Of a stretch of DNA of 64,000 nucleotides, positions 11,801 to 22,200 are shown piece by piece. Origin of the DNA: Glandiceps talaboti (lineage: Eukaryota > Hemichordata > Enteropneusta > Spengelidae); NCBI RefSeq assembly GCF_964340395.1, contig NC_135557.1:26196114-26260113 (forward strand), written 5' to 3'. A program made the translations under genes and the position numbers. The notes below the pieces were generated by a model. The model had not been told where the DNA came from and searched no databases. It saw only the letters and a program-made list of their open reading frames with translations. How positions within the stretch are numbered: position 1 is the stretch's first letter; each line of letters begins with the position of its first letter.

Positions 11801-13195
11801 AACAACATGTAAATGAGTTAGCTGAGACACAATGGAAAACACCTGTAATAACAACAACATGTAAATGAGTTAGCTGAGACACAATGGAAAACACCTGTAA
11901 TAACAACAACATGTAAATGAGTTAGCTGAGACACAATGGAAAACACCTGTAATAACAACATGTAAATGAGTTAGCTGAGACACAATGGAACACACCTGTA
12001 ATAACAACATGTAAATGAGTTAGCTGAGACACAATGGAACACACCTGTAATAACAACAACATGTAAATGAGTTAGCTGAGACACAATGGAACACACCTGT
12101 AATAACAACAACATGTAAATGAGTTAGCTGAGACACAATGGAACACACCTGTAATAACAACAACATGTAAATGAGTTAGCTGAGACAATCGAAAACACCT
12201 GTAATAACAACAACATGTAAATGAGTTAGCTGAGACACAATGGAACACACCTGTAATAACAACAACATGTAAATGAGTTAGCTGAGACAATTGAAAACAC
12301 TTGTCATTGAAAATGACATGCCATGGATTTGCTGTTTATCTACCGATAGCATGGTGTCATGTCAGGAGACCCTTCTATTTCATGTCAGGAAATCCCTCCA
12401 TTTCTGACAAAGATCCTATTTCATACTAGTATAAGTACACAAACCTCTTTCCAATCTTCAAGTTTGTTCTGTGTAAGATCAAGTTCTTTTACCCCAGTAC
12501 ATAGCTCCTTTATTTTCCCATCATCCCCTGCACAGCTTATGCAGCAGTCATTCAGAGTAAGACATTCTGGGACAAAATGTAATGAAGCTGGTAGAAATGA
12601 GAAAAATCAACATATGTTAAAGACAAACAGGGGAGACATGCATGTACAATAGTTTAAGAGGCTACCATGAAATGTAATGACATAATTTCAACTACTAATG
12701 CATATGGAGTTACTTTTCAACAATTTTAAAGTACAGAAGCAATAAAGATGGAGATATCTTATGCCAAATTTAATTATCTTTTAAATACAGATAGACAGTC
12801 TCAATTTTGTGATGTGTTGGTTGGCAATGGTAGCCCATCTAATTATCCAAATGCTTTTAATTCAAAAGAAAAATCTTACAAATAAAAAGAAAGTAAAACA
12901 AAATTGACTGCATTAGCAAAATTCAAAAGATGTAAGGATGGTTGGTGGGGGTTAGACTAACTGCCTTTGCAAACTGGTGCAGAAAGTGCTTCTAGAAGGA
13001 GTAAGGGGGTGGGGGCGGGGGTGGGTGGAGAAGATGGGTGTTGTACTGACCTGATTTACGACCTGGTAAAGATATTTGAATACCATCAAAATGCTGTGGT
13101 GAGTAATCCTGGTATTTCTCTTTGAAGGCTTCCGGTAGGGATACCTTACCAGGCTTTGGTGATGATGAGGATGATGAATCAGAACTGGTTGCCAT
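8506..13195 (-). CDS. TBCEL: Tubulin-specific chaperone cofactor E-like protein (TBCEL), 5 coding exons, 432 residues
   Basis: Joining exons 13195-13051, 12587-12445, 11738-11554, 10940-10449 and 8839-8506 gives one uninterrupted frame with GT-AG junctions and phases that fit at each joint. The order is a serine-rich N-terminus (MATSSDSSSSSS), leucine-rich repeats from about residue 50 to 270 (for example LTLNDCCISCAGD, FLNLSTNPL, YLYLVENN, CLSLSCNE), an LRR cap-like ERRSLVIGRLPGALRLNGS, and a C-terminal ubiquitin-like domain from about 345 (ending LHSLKVKDGDEFHI). TBCEL-typical strings include AGDDGK, NKLEDWKEV and RYHDLIQVYGKLDPL. There is no CAP-Gly domain, which separates it from TBCE. 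Family knowledge: TBCEL binds tubulin and promotes its disassembly and degradation in the cytosol. The human protein is 424 residues. Introns 3 and 4 contain arrays copied from this gene's own splice junctions. Confidence 0.95.
8882..8981 (+). mobile_element. 3' tail of a LINE/SINE ending in ATT repeats
   Basis: The motif GTGTGAAGCGCATTGAGA, then ATGTGCTATAAAAG and AATATTATTATTATTA, is the form of 3' tail seen on CR1/L2-type LINEs and their SINE partners in many invertebrates. Only about 100 bp remain. It lies in TBCEL intron 4, in opposite orientation to the gene. Confidence 0.6.
9005..9365 (-). mobile_element. Non-LTR retrotransposon 3' fragment (end of reverse transcriptase ORF)
   Basis: A minus-strand frame without a start codon reads YGDRAFSVYAPKLWNCLPLE, then LRRLEKFAPFKKSIKTYIF and a stop. 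GDRAFSVYAPKLWN.LP is a well-known conserved block at the C-terminus of ORF2 in CR1/L2/RTE-type LINEs. It is followed by a 3' UTR ending in AATAAATTTATTATTATTATC near 9008. This is a 5'-truncated dead copy, a few hundred bp long. The block is strong evidence for a LINE; the clade is uncertain. Confidence 0.85.
9375..9535 (+). mobile_element. SINE 3' half, diverged
   Basis: The segment CCCCAGTGAGTTGAGGAAG, GGGGTAATAATTGTAAAG, ACTTTGAACACAGAGTGGG and AAAGCACTATATAAAAATCAAC is the 3' half of the SINE that is complete at 40350-40722. The promoter half is missing. Confidence 0.8.
9588..10448. repeat. 29-bp minisatellite made from the TBCEL exon 4 splice-donor region
   Basis: About 29 units contain CTGTGACTGTTTTGAAAT followed by AAAACTTAYCTCT. 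On the minus strand each reads CACAGAG|GTAAGTTTTATTTC or a variant. This is the same sequence as the true donor of TBCEL exon 4 (CACAGAG|GTAAGTTTTG, boundary 10449/10448). Roughly eight units keep GTAAG, many have GATAAG, and some have GTGAGT. The array abuts the real exon and occupies the start of intron 4. Confidence 0.93.
10449..10940 (-). CDS. TBCEL: TBCEL coding exon 4 (residues 158-322, LRRs and cap)
   Basis: The acceptor is CCTTTACAG| at 10941-10949 (minus). The first base A completes CAA (Gln) with exon 3, giving AMPQLEEVHLSLNNYETV, as in the vertebrate protein. The donor is CAGAG|GTAAGT. The longer open frame to 11017 includes intron sequence. Confidence 0.95.
11218..11330 (-). mobile_element. 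SINE 3' tail
   Basis: ATAATAATAATAATAATG followed by TTGGTTTTTATAAAGCAC and TTTCCCACTCAGTGCTCAA is the reverse complement of the SINE tail seen at 29815 and 40350. Only the last 100 bp or so can be recognised. Confidence 0.75.
11554..11738 (-). CDS. TBCEL: TBCEL coding exon 3 (residues 97-158, LRRs)
   Basis: The acceptor TTGTTATTACAG| precedes GTG TTT TCC, giving VFSIVSQLPDLHFLNLSTN. The donor is GCCACA|GTAAGTACT. The end NAMP joins to QLEEV of exon 4. Confidence 0.93.
11739..12302. repeat. 52-bp minisatellite made from the TBCEL exon 3 acceptor and exon start
   Basis: About 11 units read, on the minus strand, TTGTTATTACAG followed by GTGTTTTCCATTGTGTCTCA, then GCTAACTCATTTACATG. The genuine exon 3 begins with the same acceptor and GTGTTTTCCATTGTGTCTCA, then GCTACCTGATTTACATT. 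Each unit therefore holds a polypyrimidine tract, an AG acceptor and about 36 bp of exon, in tandem directly upstream of the real acceptor. Confidence 0.94.
12445..12587 (-). CDS. TBCEL: TBCEL coding exon 2 (residues 49-96, first LRR)
   Basis: The acceptor is TTTCTACCAG|CT; with the G from exon 1 it makes Ala, then SLHFVPECLTLNDCCISCAG and ELDLTQNKLEDWKE. The donor is AAAGAG|GTTTGT, phase 0. Confidence 0.92.
13051..13195 (-). CDS. TBCEL: TBCEL coding exon 1 (residues 1-49)
   Basis: The start codon at 13195-13193 gives MATSSDSSSSSSPKPGKVSL and then FKEKYQDYSPQHFDGIQISL, followed by PGRKS. The donor is AAATCAG|GTCAGT, phase 1. Five bases of 5' UTR precede the ATG, after an acceptor CCATCTAG| (13201-13204), so an upstream non-coding exon is expected. 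The next upstream in-frame codons are intronic, which fixes this start. Confidence 0.9.
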
Positions 13196-13299
13196 GGTCA
13201 CTAGATGGAAAAAAAGGACATAGATGTGAATAATTTTACAGGTCAGCAATAGCTATATCTATATATCTGATAAGAATATGTGAATAACTTATGTACCTG

Positions 13300-13690
13300 C
13301 TTGGTATAGAAGCCCCCTAAGTGCAGGTGAACAGCACTGCTTGGTATAGAAGCCCTCTAAGTGCAGGTGAACAGCACTGCTTGGTATATAAGCCCCCTAA
13401 GTGCAGTTGAACAGCACTGCTTGGTATATAAGCCCCCTAAGTGCAGTTGAACAGCACTGCTTGGTATGGAAGCCCTCTAAGTCTAAGTGCAGGTGAACAG
13501 CAATGCTTCGTGTAGAAGCCCCCTAAGTGCAGTTGAACAGCACTGCTTGGTATAGAAGCCCTCTAAGTCTAAGTGCAGGTGAACAGCAATGCTTCGTGTA
13601 GAAGCCCCCTAAGTGCAGGTGAACAGCAATGCTTGGTGTAGAAGCCCCCTAAGTGCAGTTCAACAGCACTGTTTGGTACAGAAGCCCCCT
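13300..13690. repeat. 40-bp minisatellite, about 10 copies
   Basis: Units contain CTGCTTGGTATAGAAGCC and CCCTAAGTGCAGGTGAACAG, with two units extended by a duplicated GTCTAA. It lies in the intron between the TBCEL 5' UTR exon and coding exon 1. Confidence 0.93.
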
Positions 13691-13704
13691 AAGTGTGGCT
13701 GAAC

Positions 13705-13826
<122 letters not shown>

Positions 13827-13860
13827 CTCGATGAGTATCAATCTGCTAAGACAGTGCTCT

Positions 13861-14033
13861 ATACCGCAGTGGCAGAGCGTAATAGTTTTGGTAGTACTGG
13901 AACTCTTTCTTGGTTGTAACTCGGAGTTTCACGCATAGTGCGATCATCAGACAACTCAGTTGTGAAACTCCGAGTTACAACCAAGAAAGAGTTCCAATAC
14001 TACCAAAACTATTACGCTCTGCCACTGCGGTAT
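13861..14033. mobile_element. Penelope-like element terminal region (pLTR) as a 72-bp-arm palindrome
   Basis: Bases 13861-13932 and 13962-14033 are inverted copies with one mismatch (AGTACTGG versus AGTATTGG), separated by a 29-base spacer. The left arm and spacer on the minus strand encode a hammerhead ribozyme (13913-13955). Hammerheads embedded in terminal repeats are a known property of Penelope-like retroelements, and these elements often carry an inverted partial terminal repeat. A further short relic, GCGTGAAACTCTGAG, follows at 14036. No reverse transcriptase or GIY-YIG frame is present. The family assignment is inference from the ribozyme and architecture. Confidence 0.7.
13913..13955 (-). 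ncRNA. Compact type I hammerhead ribozyme (Penelope-element type)
   Basis: Minus-strand order: GTTGT (stem I 5'), the invariant core CTGATGA (13950-13944), stem-loop II TCGCA-CTA-TGCGT, the invariant GAAA (13930-13927), a tiny stem III (CT-CCG-AG closed by an A-T pair), then TT as the cleavage position and ACAAC (stem I 3', 13917-13913), which pairs perfectly with GTTGT. All conserved core bases and three helices are present. The predicted cut follows the second T of GTT (13918). The very short stem III matches the minimal hammerheads reported in Penelope-like elements. Confidence 0.78.
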
Positions 14034-14049
14034 AAGCGTGAAACTCTGA

Positions 14050-14778
14050 GTAATGGCTCCGAACCATAAGTTGTGTACTTTGTGTAAATACAGCTATACT
14101 TCTCAGTATTGAGCGCTTTTCCTTCAGTTTATGAGTTTCCTCTTACACTGAATTAGTATTACAATATATGCTTTCCTTGGGCCGACCCAACTACTTTGAA
14201 AAAAAAACTATTTTTGTGGTCCAGCAAGAACTTTAAAGTTATTTTTTAGTTATTTTTCATTGTCGATGTGTTTAAATTAATTTTCCTCACTTGATATGTA
14301 AATTTTCTTTTCTTTCAACTGCTGGCAAATAAATAAATATGTAAAAATTAACATATTCTATTAGAGGTAACATATTTCATTTAATCATCTATTGTCAAAA
14401 ATAAATGACATATTTTAGGTCAAGTATATATATGTATGTAAAATCGTACCCGGTATTATGCGTTGCTCATTTACATATCAAACGTTCCACAATGAGTTGG
14501 TAATGTTATTGTTATCACTTCCCAATTTGAATTTATAAATACATTGTCCAAACAGATGCAGAACAGTTCTGGAAATTTAGAACATTGTTGTAAAACTTTT
14601 ACTATTCCCAAGACTTCAAAACATCATACGATAAAGATATACTTAAAATATATCTTAGACGTCTTTGTCAACTAAAAAGTAAATGTAAAGAAAGCCGATC
14701 TCACTGTTCCACCAAAAATGAATGTGAACTGAAATCGCTAGAAAAATATCAATAATAAAATAACATATTTTTACCAAC
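14050..14778. other. Intronic or upstream AT-rich sequence
   Basis: Nothing recognisable beyond AT-rich unique sequence; by position this is intron 1 of TBCEL (between the non-coding exon and coding exon 1). Confidence 0.4.
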
Positions 14779-14900
14779 CTGCAGACGTTCCTATTTCCAG
14801 TATCTATTGAAACTTCTGTGGAACTTATTTCAGTGAATACGTTACAGCTGAGCTAATCTTTTAAATTTAGAAATTTATCAGGGCAGCGGGTGACTCACTG
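14779..14900 (-). other. TBCEL: Probable non-coding first exon of TBCEL
   Basis: A donor GCAG|GTTGGTAA lies at 14779/14778 on the minus strand, upstream of the AG acceptor just before the TBCEL start codon. The right end (transcription start) is not defined; I place it near 14900 because the sequence beyond leads into the shared promoter. This is inference from splice-site logic. Confidence 0.4.
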
Positions 14901-15392
14901 CGAACAACAGCGTTACGTTGAAGTGACAAAGTCCGTACAAACAATAACACATGGTTCAAAGGGCAAAGGTCACTATTTGTCAAATTAGCAGACGGAAAAT
15001 ACATAACTTTTATCTTAGATAGTTGATGTCGACCACCTCTTATCACACTTTCAAGGTTCTAAACGTTAGAAAACGTGTAAACAATTATAAAATGGTTGAA
15101 TCACGGGCGAAACGTTCAAAAATATATTTTGTGTAACTATAAGGTCAAAGGTCAAATTATAAATGTTTTCTTTTCTAATTAATTTGTTTTATCTATCGTG
15201 GTAAAAAATAAAGCATTTCGATGTATAAAATATTAGACATCTGTAAGTGATTCATTAAATACTGTAGATCTTATCTTTATGTGTAGTTTTCATTAGATGT
15301 TTACAATTAATTACAATAAATGATGACGTCATCACTTCCACGCTGGCGAGTCCGTTGGTGTAAAGTCACACCAACAAACGGGCAATTTGCAA
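14900..15392. promoter_or_regulatory. Shared head-to-head promoter of TBCEL and RABAC1
   Basis: TBCEL runs left and RABAC1 runs right from this interval of about 0.5 kb. It holds a perfect palindromic CRE/ATF site TGACGTCA (15324-15331), inside the longer palindrome TGATGACGTCATCA (15321-15334), about 60 bases before the RABAC1 start codon. No TATA box is evident at a fitting distance. Local CpG content rises compared with the flanking AT-rich DNA. Control by CREB/ATF-type factors is inference from the site. Confidence 0.6.
15354..15375 (+). promoter_or_regulatory. Hairpin in the RABAC1 5' leader
   Basis: GTTGGTGT (15354-15361) and ACACCAAC (15368-15375) are perfect complements around a 6-base loop, ending 17 bases before the start codon. 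If transcribed, the leader would fold here. No known element is recognised. Confidence 0.5.
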
Positions 15393-15460
15393 ATGGAGGC
15401 TGTCGAACTGAGCGGAGATTTGGAGATTTCGAAAAACGAGTCCACTGACGAAAAGTCGGG
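15393..15460 (+). CDS. RABAC1: RABAC1 exon 1 (residues 1-23)
   Basis: ATG at 15393 opens MEAVELSGDLEISKNES; the donor TCGGG|GTTAGT leaves phase 2. The GG plus C of exon 2 makes Gly. An ATG inside exon 2 (MALSLSNVSAKDW) could serve an alternative transcript. Confidence 0.8.
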
Positions 15461-16198
15461 GTTAGTATTTGAAGTTTTGGTTCGAACCTTTATAAAGTGT
15501 TAGGCTTTCAGTGAATTGAATTCTGCCTGACGACCAGTTAGTGGAACTAAGAAAATTGCTGCCAAATATTATGTTTCTGAAAACTTTACGTTCAACCGAA
15601 ACTGTTCACCGTCGTCAGATTTTAGTTACCAGGTGCAGACCAGCTGTCACCCACTATTGTGAGGTGTCGCTAAAATGAATCATATTTTATGTTATTTCTG
15701 GTACACGTTGCACACAACACGAGTAACTGGTATGCTATTCATAACGGATGTTTTTCTAGTTACTCTTTTAAAAAAAAGGTTTTTAAACTGGCCTGGATTC
15801 GATAGTTGCTAGGTGGCGTGTACGTGTGTGCTGTGACGTTGATGGGTGTTAACCATGTTACTGCACGTTTTGTGTTACGTGTACAGTTTCAGTCAGTAGT
15901 CAATATTTTTGTGACGTAGAACGGTGTTATTTCTTTAACATGGAAACATTCATTTCGTTTTGAATTTTTAAAGCAAATGTCAACACAAATGACTCAATTT
16001 ACAATAGACAGACAGGGTAACTATGCCAATTCTTTAGAAGCAACTGAAATTCAGGGATTATTACAATATAGTTTTATTGTGTGAAAGACAAGGTAACAAA
16101 GGTATTTTGGGGCTTAATCAAGATTATGGTCACATTCCTCACACTGTTAATTTATATACATGCACTGTGAACTGATAATTTTTTGGCATTACTTTGCT

Positions 16199-16261
<63 letters not shown>

Positions 16262-19200
16262 ATTTGTAACTGGGAATAGAATAAACAATATAATATAGTT
16301 TGTGAGCACTACATCATATACATGTTACTGCAGCAATGTGGTAATGCAGATGTATACTGTACAGGAGAACTCAATACTCAAAATGTTTGGTACCTGTAAT
16401 ATTATTTAACTTCTTGCTAAAGGTTCAACCATAGACCCTCCATGGTTCAACAGAGGACGAGAGGGTCAACATTTTCTTATACTTGCCAATTGTAATGTAA
16501 CACATGAAGCATAAGTCATGATGTCAACCAAGAAATTGAATTATCTTTTTGACAAACATGAGTAATGAAATTCTATTGCAGGTACCGAGAATTGCACAGA
16601 ATTTCCAGTTCACAGTACATAATCAATGTGCATGTATGTCAACTCAGGATGAATAATATAACAGAGAAAGTAGTGACTGAAATTTTACTCCGAGATTTGC
16701 ATCTTCAGATCTTGGCATTGTGTTTTAATTATGTCTGCCTTCATTTTTCTTGACTGATATGTAAATTATATGTTTTGAAAGTAAGGGTATCTGAATTTTG
16801 GTACTGGTAATTGTCAAGGTAGTGTTTGAATGTTGTAAGTGTGTATGCCAGCCTGGAATCCTTCTGTCCTCTGGGTACTTTTCTTTTCATACAGCAGCAT
16901 GACTACTTGGGTCTTGTGTCTACTGGGATTATGAAATGTGAATACACCAACTACTGGGTCTTGTGTCTACTGGGATGAAATGTGAATACACCTACTACTG
17001 GGTCTTGTGTCTACTGGGATTATGAAAGTGAATACACCTACTACTGGGTGTTGTATAGTTAAAACTGCTATCTTATATTCAGATGATTCACTTTATAGAT
17101 CAATCAATCATACAATTGATGGTCCCAGAAGATTGACAAAACCAGTGTTTACCCATAATCAACATCAACTTTACATAAGGAAATAATAACAATATGAGTG
17201 TATTTATTTGTTTTTTAAGAGTCTTACTAATCTCCAATTTCAAACCTCCATTTTATCTTTTTGTTCATTTTTTTTTTGGAAATTGAAAATCATGTTGGTG
17301 GTTGTAATGCAGGGTGTGTATGTTTCACTTTTCCGAAATATTTATTTTATTAGCTACTTATATTATGGTCCCTGATCACATTACAAAGTACATGGCTTCA
17401 GCCAACAATATTCCAAAGGTTTCCTTTCTAACCAGTGAAATGTTTATTCCTGATGGAGTGTTTTTGTGAATAATGGAACAAGAATGCATCATTCTATTTA
17501 CTCATTGTCAATATTGACACCACCTCCAGTAATAACTCTCCCCATGGTGACAAAAAAAAACTTTTCAAAATACTAGTACTTTATAAAATGGTGACAAACT
17601 TGCCACAAGACCCCAGAGATCATTATTCTATTTTCTAAATGTCAACATTGTCAACGCCATCAATCTTTACGCTACCTTTCAATAAATCCTAGTCTAATTT
17701 TACAGTTTTGAAATCAATGGAGACTGTCATAGGAAGAGATTAATACCTGAAGGACATTGTGTGATTCAGGCTTATCTAGTGTTAAATACAAAATGTAAGT
17801 TCTTTTTGCAGACAGATTATACCATACCTATAGGATCAAATAGTTGACCACATAGTTTTAATTTGTTATCATAATTTTTATGTTCAATTTGATTTCCACA
17901 AATAATGGCAATGCAAACAACAGAGCAGGCCAGAGAAGAAAAGTTTTCATAACCAACGACCCAAACCCCTTACCACGCAGTGGACCACCAAGAGCAGTGT
18001 ACACAGCAGATGTAGAGTACGGGAAATCACTTCCACCAAGACCTCCAAAACCATTAAATCTTCCAAGTACTACTAGTAATCTTGGATATCCAACATACCC
18101 ACTACATTACGGATATCCCCCAGTAGATTTCTCACAGAATCCAGGTTTTGCCAGACACGGCTACGCTGGTCATCCACCTTATCCATACCCAGTTACCAAC
18201 AAGTGAGATGTTGTCTCAATTTGGCATGGGATTATGAAATGGCATGTTTCACGGTGTTGATCATTGGTCTTGGAATTAGTGGAGTGGAACAATGGTGTCT
18301 GGAAAGGTGAATTGGAAAGGAAACTGGATAATTAAGGATTTGACCATTGAAGGGTGTCTTGTTAAATAAATGCCCGGGGTAATTTATAGACAGGTTCCTA
18401 CACATGGTTTAGATCAGTAAACAATTATTCATTGTATTAGCCAGTTGCTGTTACTCTGTCCTTTGAGAGCTACAGTGAATTAGATGAATCCACTCGCTGC
18501 CTTGGAATGGTATTTTACATGCACAAGTGATATGTCCAAAACATGTACATTTTATGAATAGCAAGATTTCGTTATTTACTCCAATCTGATAACTTTCTTA
18601 GAAACAGTTGTTTGAACGGGTTCACTTGAATTTACCAGAGTTCACCTGTTTACCTAGTATTTATCCAGAAAATGATAAGTTTTAACAAAATATTGTTAAA
18701 CTGGCTAATACAAGATCATCCTGTTAAGAGAACATACAATTACCGATACATAAAAGTATTAAAAAGTTGTGTGTTCTTGTATATCTTGACCATGAACAGT
18801 TGGTTATAAATTGTAGGAACAGTTTAGTTGCATGCAGACCTTTATTATAGACACAGTACAAGTTCATATTGTACATGTAGTCTATTTACTTGATACTTTG
18901 TAGTAAACAGTTTACATGTAGTCTATTTACTTGATACTTTGTAGTAAACAGTTTACATGTAGTCTATTTACTTGATACTTTGTAGTAAACAGTTTACATG
19001 TAGTCTATTTACTTGATACTTTGTAGTAAACAGTTTACATGTTTAGAACTATAACTATCAAGTTCAATTACACAGATATTGTAAACCTGGACATTTTTAT
19101 TCCAGCCTATTTTACTTATTTCACTGGAAAACAAAATCAAGGTGGTGATGTATAATGAACCAGGCGCAGTAAGTCATAAATAAACCTGGTTATTGAGAAT

Positions 19201-22200
19201 GAGTTGAAGACAATCAAATAGTAAAATTTTCTTGTGGTGAAAATATCTAGGTTTATATTTTACTGATTTCACTTCAGCTCCTTACCTTTCCCTTGTCAGA
19301 ATGGATTCCAGGCTTGCCTCATTACTAGCTATATCATGCTATCATGTCATTCATTATCAACAAAGCTATTACATTTGTGTACTTTACGTGCATTGATTAA
19401 CAATTTTGTATTAATTAGATGAATCTATTTATGTGTTTCTGATGCACATTGTAGAGGTTTTCACAGTAAATGATTACATAATATGAGAAATAACATATTT
19501 CTGTGAAAATGACCCCGAGAGGACCATCCTTCTTTTCTGGGAACAATATTTTAGAACAAACAAAATGAATAAACAGATGTTGAATAAGTGTCAACTTTGA
19601 TAATATTCTTTTAAAAAAACACTTTATTGCTGGTGACTTGTGTAACCAGATTTTGGAGGCACATCATGTGTTTTATCAGAGAATCTATTTCTGAGTAGAG
19701 TACTGATTGTTAATTAAAGACCAGACCCAGACCTGACAGCAGTACATGGATTGAAAGGTCTGTCTTGAACAAAACTAAAAAATGATCATAATTAATCCGT
19801 ATGACTGTACTGATACAGTATCATTAATACAAAACCCTTGGATTAAATAATTGTCAGTTATAGTGTCAACACATGGTAGAGGGGTAGCCCACATGCAGAG
19901 CTGTATTTCCGCAACTCAATTTTGATGGTGTAGAGAAGCAACACTATAGTTAGAATTGAGTCACTGAAGAACATCCATGTCAGTAGGGCTAAATTAAATG
20001 ATATCTCAATGACTACAATGTCTGTGATGTTTCTGCAAAGGTTTAAAGTGTTGGTGAGAGAGAAGGAAAAATGCCTTTAGTTAACTTGTGACAAAAATCC
20101 TACATGTACATTTTGTATATCATAGAGTTGTTACTTGGGATTGTGCATGTTGGTTATTTGCATTACTCCTAAATAGTAAAGTACCCACTATTTGCATGAT
20201 AAATGGCATGTCATCCACATTTAAAGAGAAATTACTGGTACTGCACAACAGGTGTGAATCACAGTTTCTCTATCATGAGATAGAGAGACCTGGGGTGAAT
20301 ATTATTGCTATGATTCATCATACTTGCTAAACTTTAACTTTCAATAATTATTTGGTCTCTCAAAATGTTCATGTAACTGTAATTTCTCTTGCATGCTGTC
20401 TTGATTTGCTTGTTGTAGGAATTTCAGTCACTAATTTCTTCAAACTGCATGACATGTATGTCATAATGCCAGTGAAAAGTACAGAGTTTTAGTACATATA
20501 TACAAGAGTGGTTACGTGCATTGGTGTATGCTTGTACTATAAGACTATTATCACTATGCAATTCACTGTGAGCTTTCCATGACAGCACAGATAGTTATAT
20601 ATTTTTATGAAATAAATTTCTGTTCCATACAAACATAGCAGAACCCCAAGACATGCAACATATTCATATAAATTCTAGTGCCAGTACTTGACTCGGGGGG
20701 TATTTGCACTTGTGGTGGCAATGATTTCTGTTGCACTACACAATTGTGAAAGAACAGCTGCAGAGAAATCACAAATAATCCTGCAATAGCCTGGAGTATG
20801 TTACACTGGCACTCACAAGCTAGAGATATGAAAGAGGAGAGACTCTAACTGATAGATATATTTGTATATTAAGGATTTCACTTTTATACAGGAATTCAAC
20901 TGAAATTTGTTTTCATCACTTGCCTTTTGAGTCTAATTAATGCAATCCAAAGCAAAAATACAAGATTTTGTCAACAAAAATTTGAATGTATAGGTGTTCT
21001 TTTATTTATAAATATCCTTTATTATAATGTCAAGTGAAAACAGAGATGACATTGTGCTGTCAAAGACGATATGTTGGTATACAAGTATTGAAGTATGGTA
21101 GTGTATATACATATAATGTCCATGAATTCACCAATGCAAGGACAAATCTATCATTTGTCAGTGTAGCAAAAATGATGGAAATGTGTATTTAGCTACTTTG
21201 TAACATATTGCGGCATATACCATTATTGATTTAGGGATGATAACATCATTTCATCTACTATTTGTTTAGACAAATTAGAGAAGGTATTTATATATGAAAA
21301 TGAAAATGTTTGCACAAGTTATTCCAAATTGACAAAAACAAAAAATTCTTAGCGAATGTGTATAAATGTAAATTTAAGTTAAAAATATTAGGAGATGCGA
21401 TGATGACATCTTTGAATTTTTGAAAAAAATACATCAGTGTAAATTTGAATATTCAAATTTGATACTGACAATCTGGTGAGGCTGGTGTTAAGTCCATTCA
21501 TATTCTCAATGTGTGTCGCAGTTTGATTTCTATTCTCATACACCGATCAGATATTGCTACATTGTAGCTGTCTTTTCTATAATTCACGTAAAAATTCGCT
21601 GCACCCTGGTGATAGGATACCTTTTTATGTAGCCAGCAATACAGGAAATGTGTGACAAAGTTTGATTTACTAAATTACTAATTGTGATGGGTTTAAAGTA
21701 TCTCATACCTAGTCCACTGAGAGAACTTGGTTTTCACTATTACAGCATGGCTCTCAGTTTGTCGAATGTCTCCGCCAAGGATTGGGTTCAGAAACAAAGA
21801 GACAATATCCAGCCATGGCATGAGTTCATCAATACCTCTAAGATATCTAAACCAAAGAGTGCCACAGGTCTTACCAAGCGAGTGACTAAAAATCTTGAAA
21901 AATTCCAAAGTAATTATTTGCTGGTGTCTATTGGGTTGGTAATCTACTGTGTGTAAGTATACAACTCTAGTCTTAATTCATTCCTTCAATTTAATTTCTG
22001 TGCTTCCGTAGTCATATTTAATAGCTAAGTGAACTGTTTCAGCACAATTTTCTATTGATTTCCATTGGTCTAACAGACTACCGTGATATAAATTTGGTAG
22101 TCTAGATACAATGTTCCGTAGTCTATATGGCCTGGTTTGACTACTGCTGTAATTCTAGCCAACATTGATATGTGTGAACCACCATTGAAGTATGATTGTT

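Noticed and set aside
8506-13195. TBCE (cofactor E) rather than TBCEL
   Set aside because: No CAP-Gly domain exists in or upstream of the first exon, and the alignment to TBCEL is continuous, including the AGD and YGKLDPL regions.
13962-14050. Second hammerhead ribozyme on the plus strand in the right arm
   Set aside because: GAAACTCCGAGTTACAAC is present, but the CTGATGA core and stem II are missing on that strand. The GCGTGAAACTCTGAG relic at 14036 is also only half of a motif.
21684-21745. RABAC1 start at an ATG before exon 2
   Set aside because: The stretch ends in a strong acceptor (TTTTCACTATTACAG), and exon 1 at 15393 joins in phase. The extra residues have no counterpart in the family.
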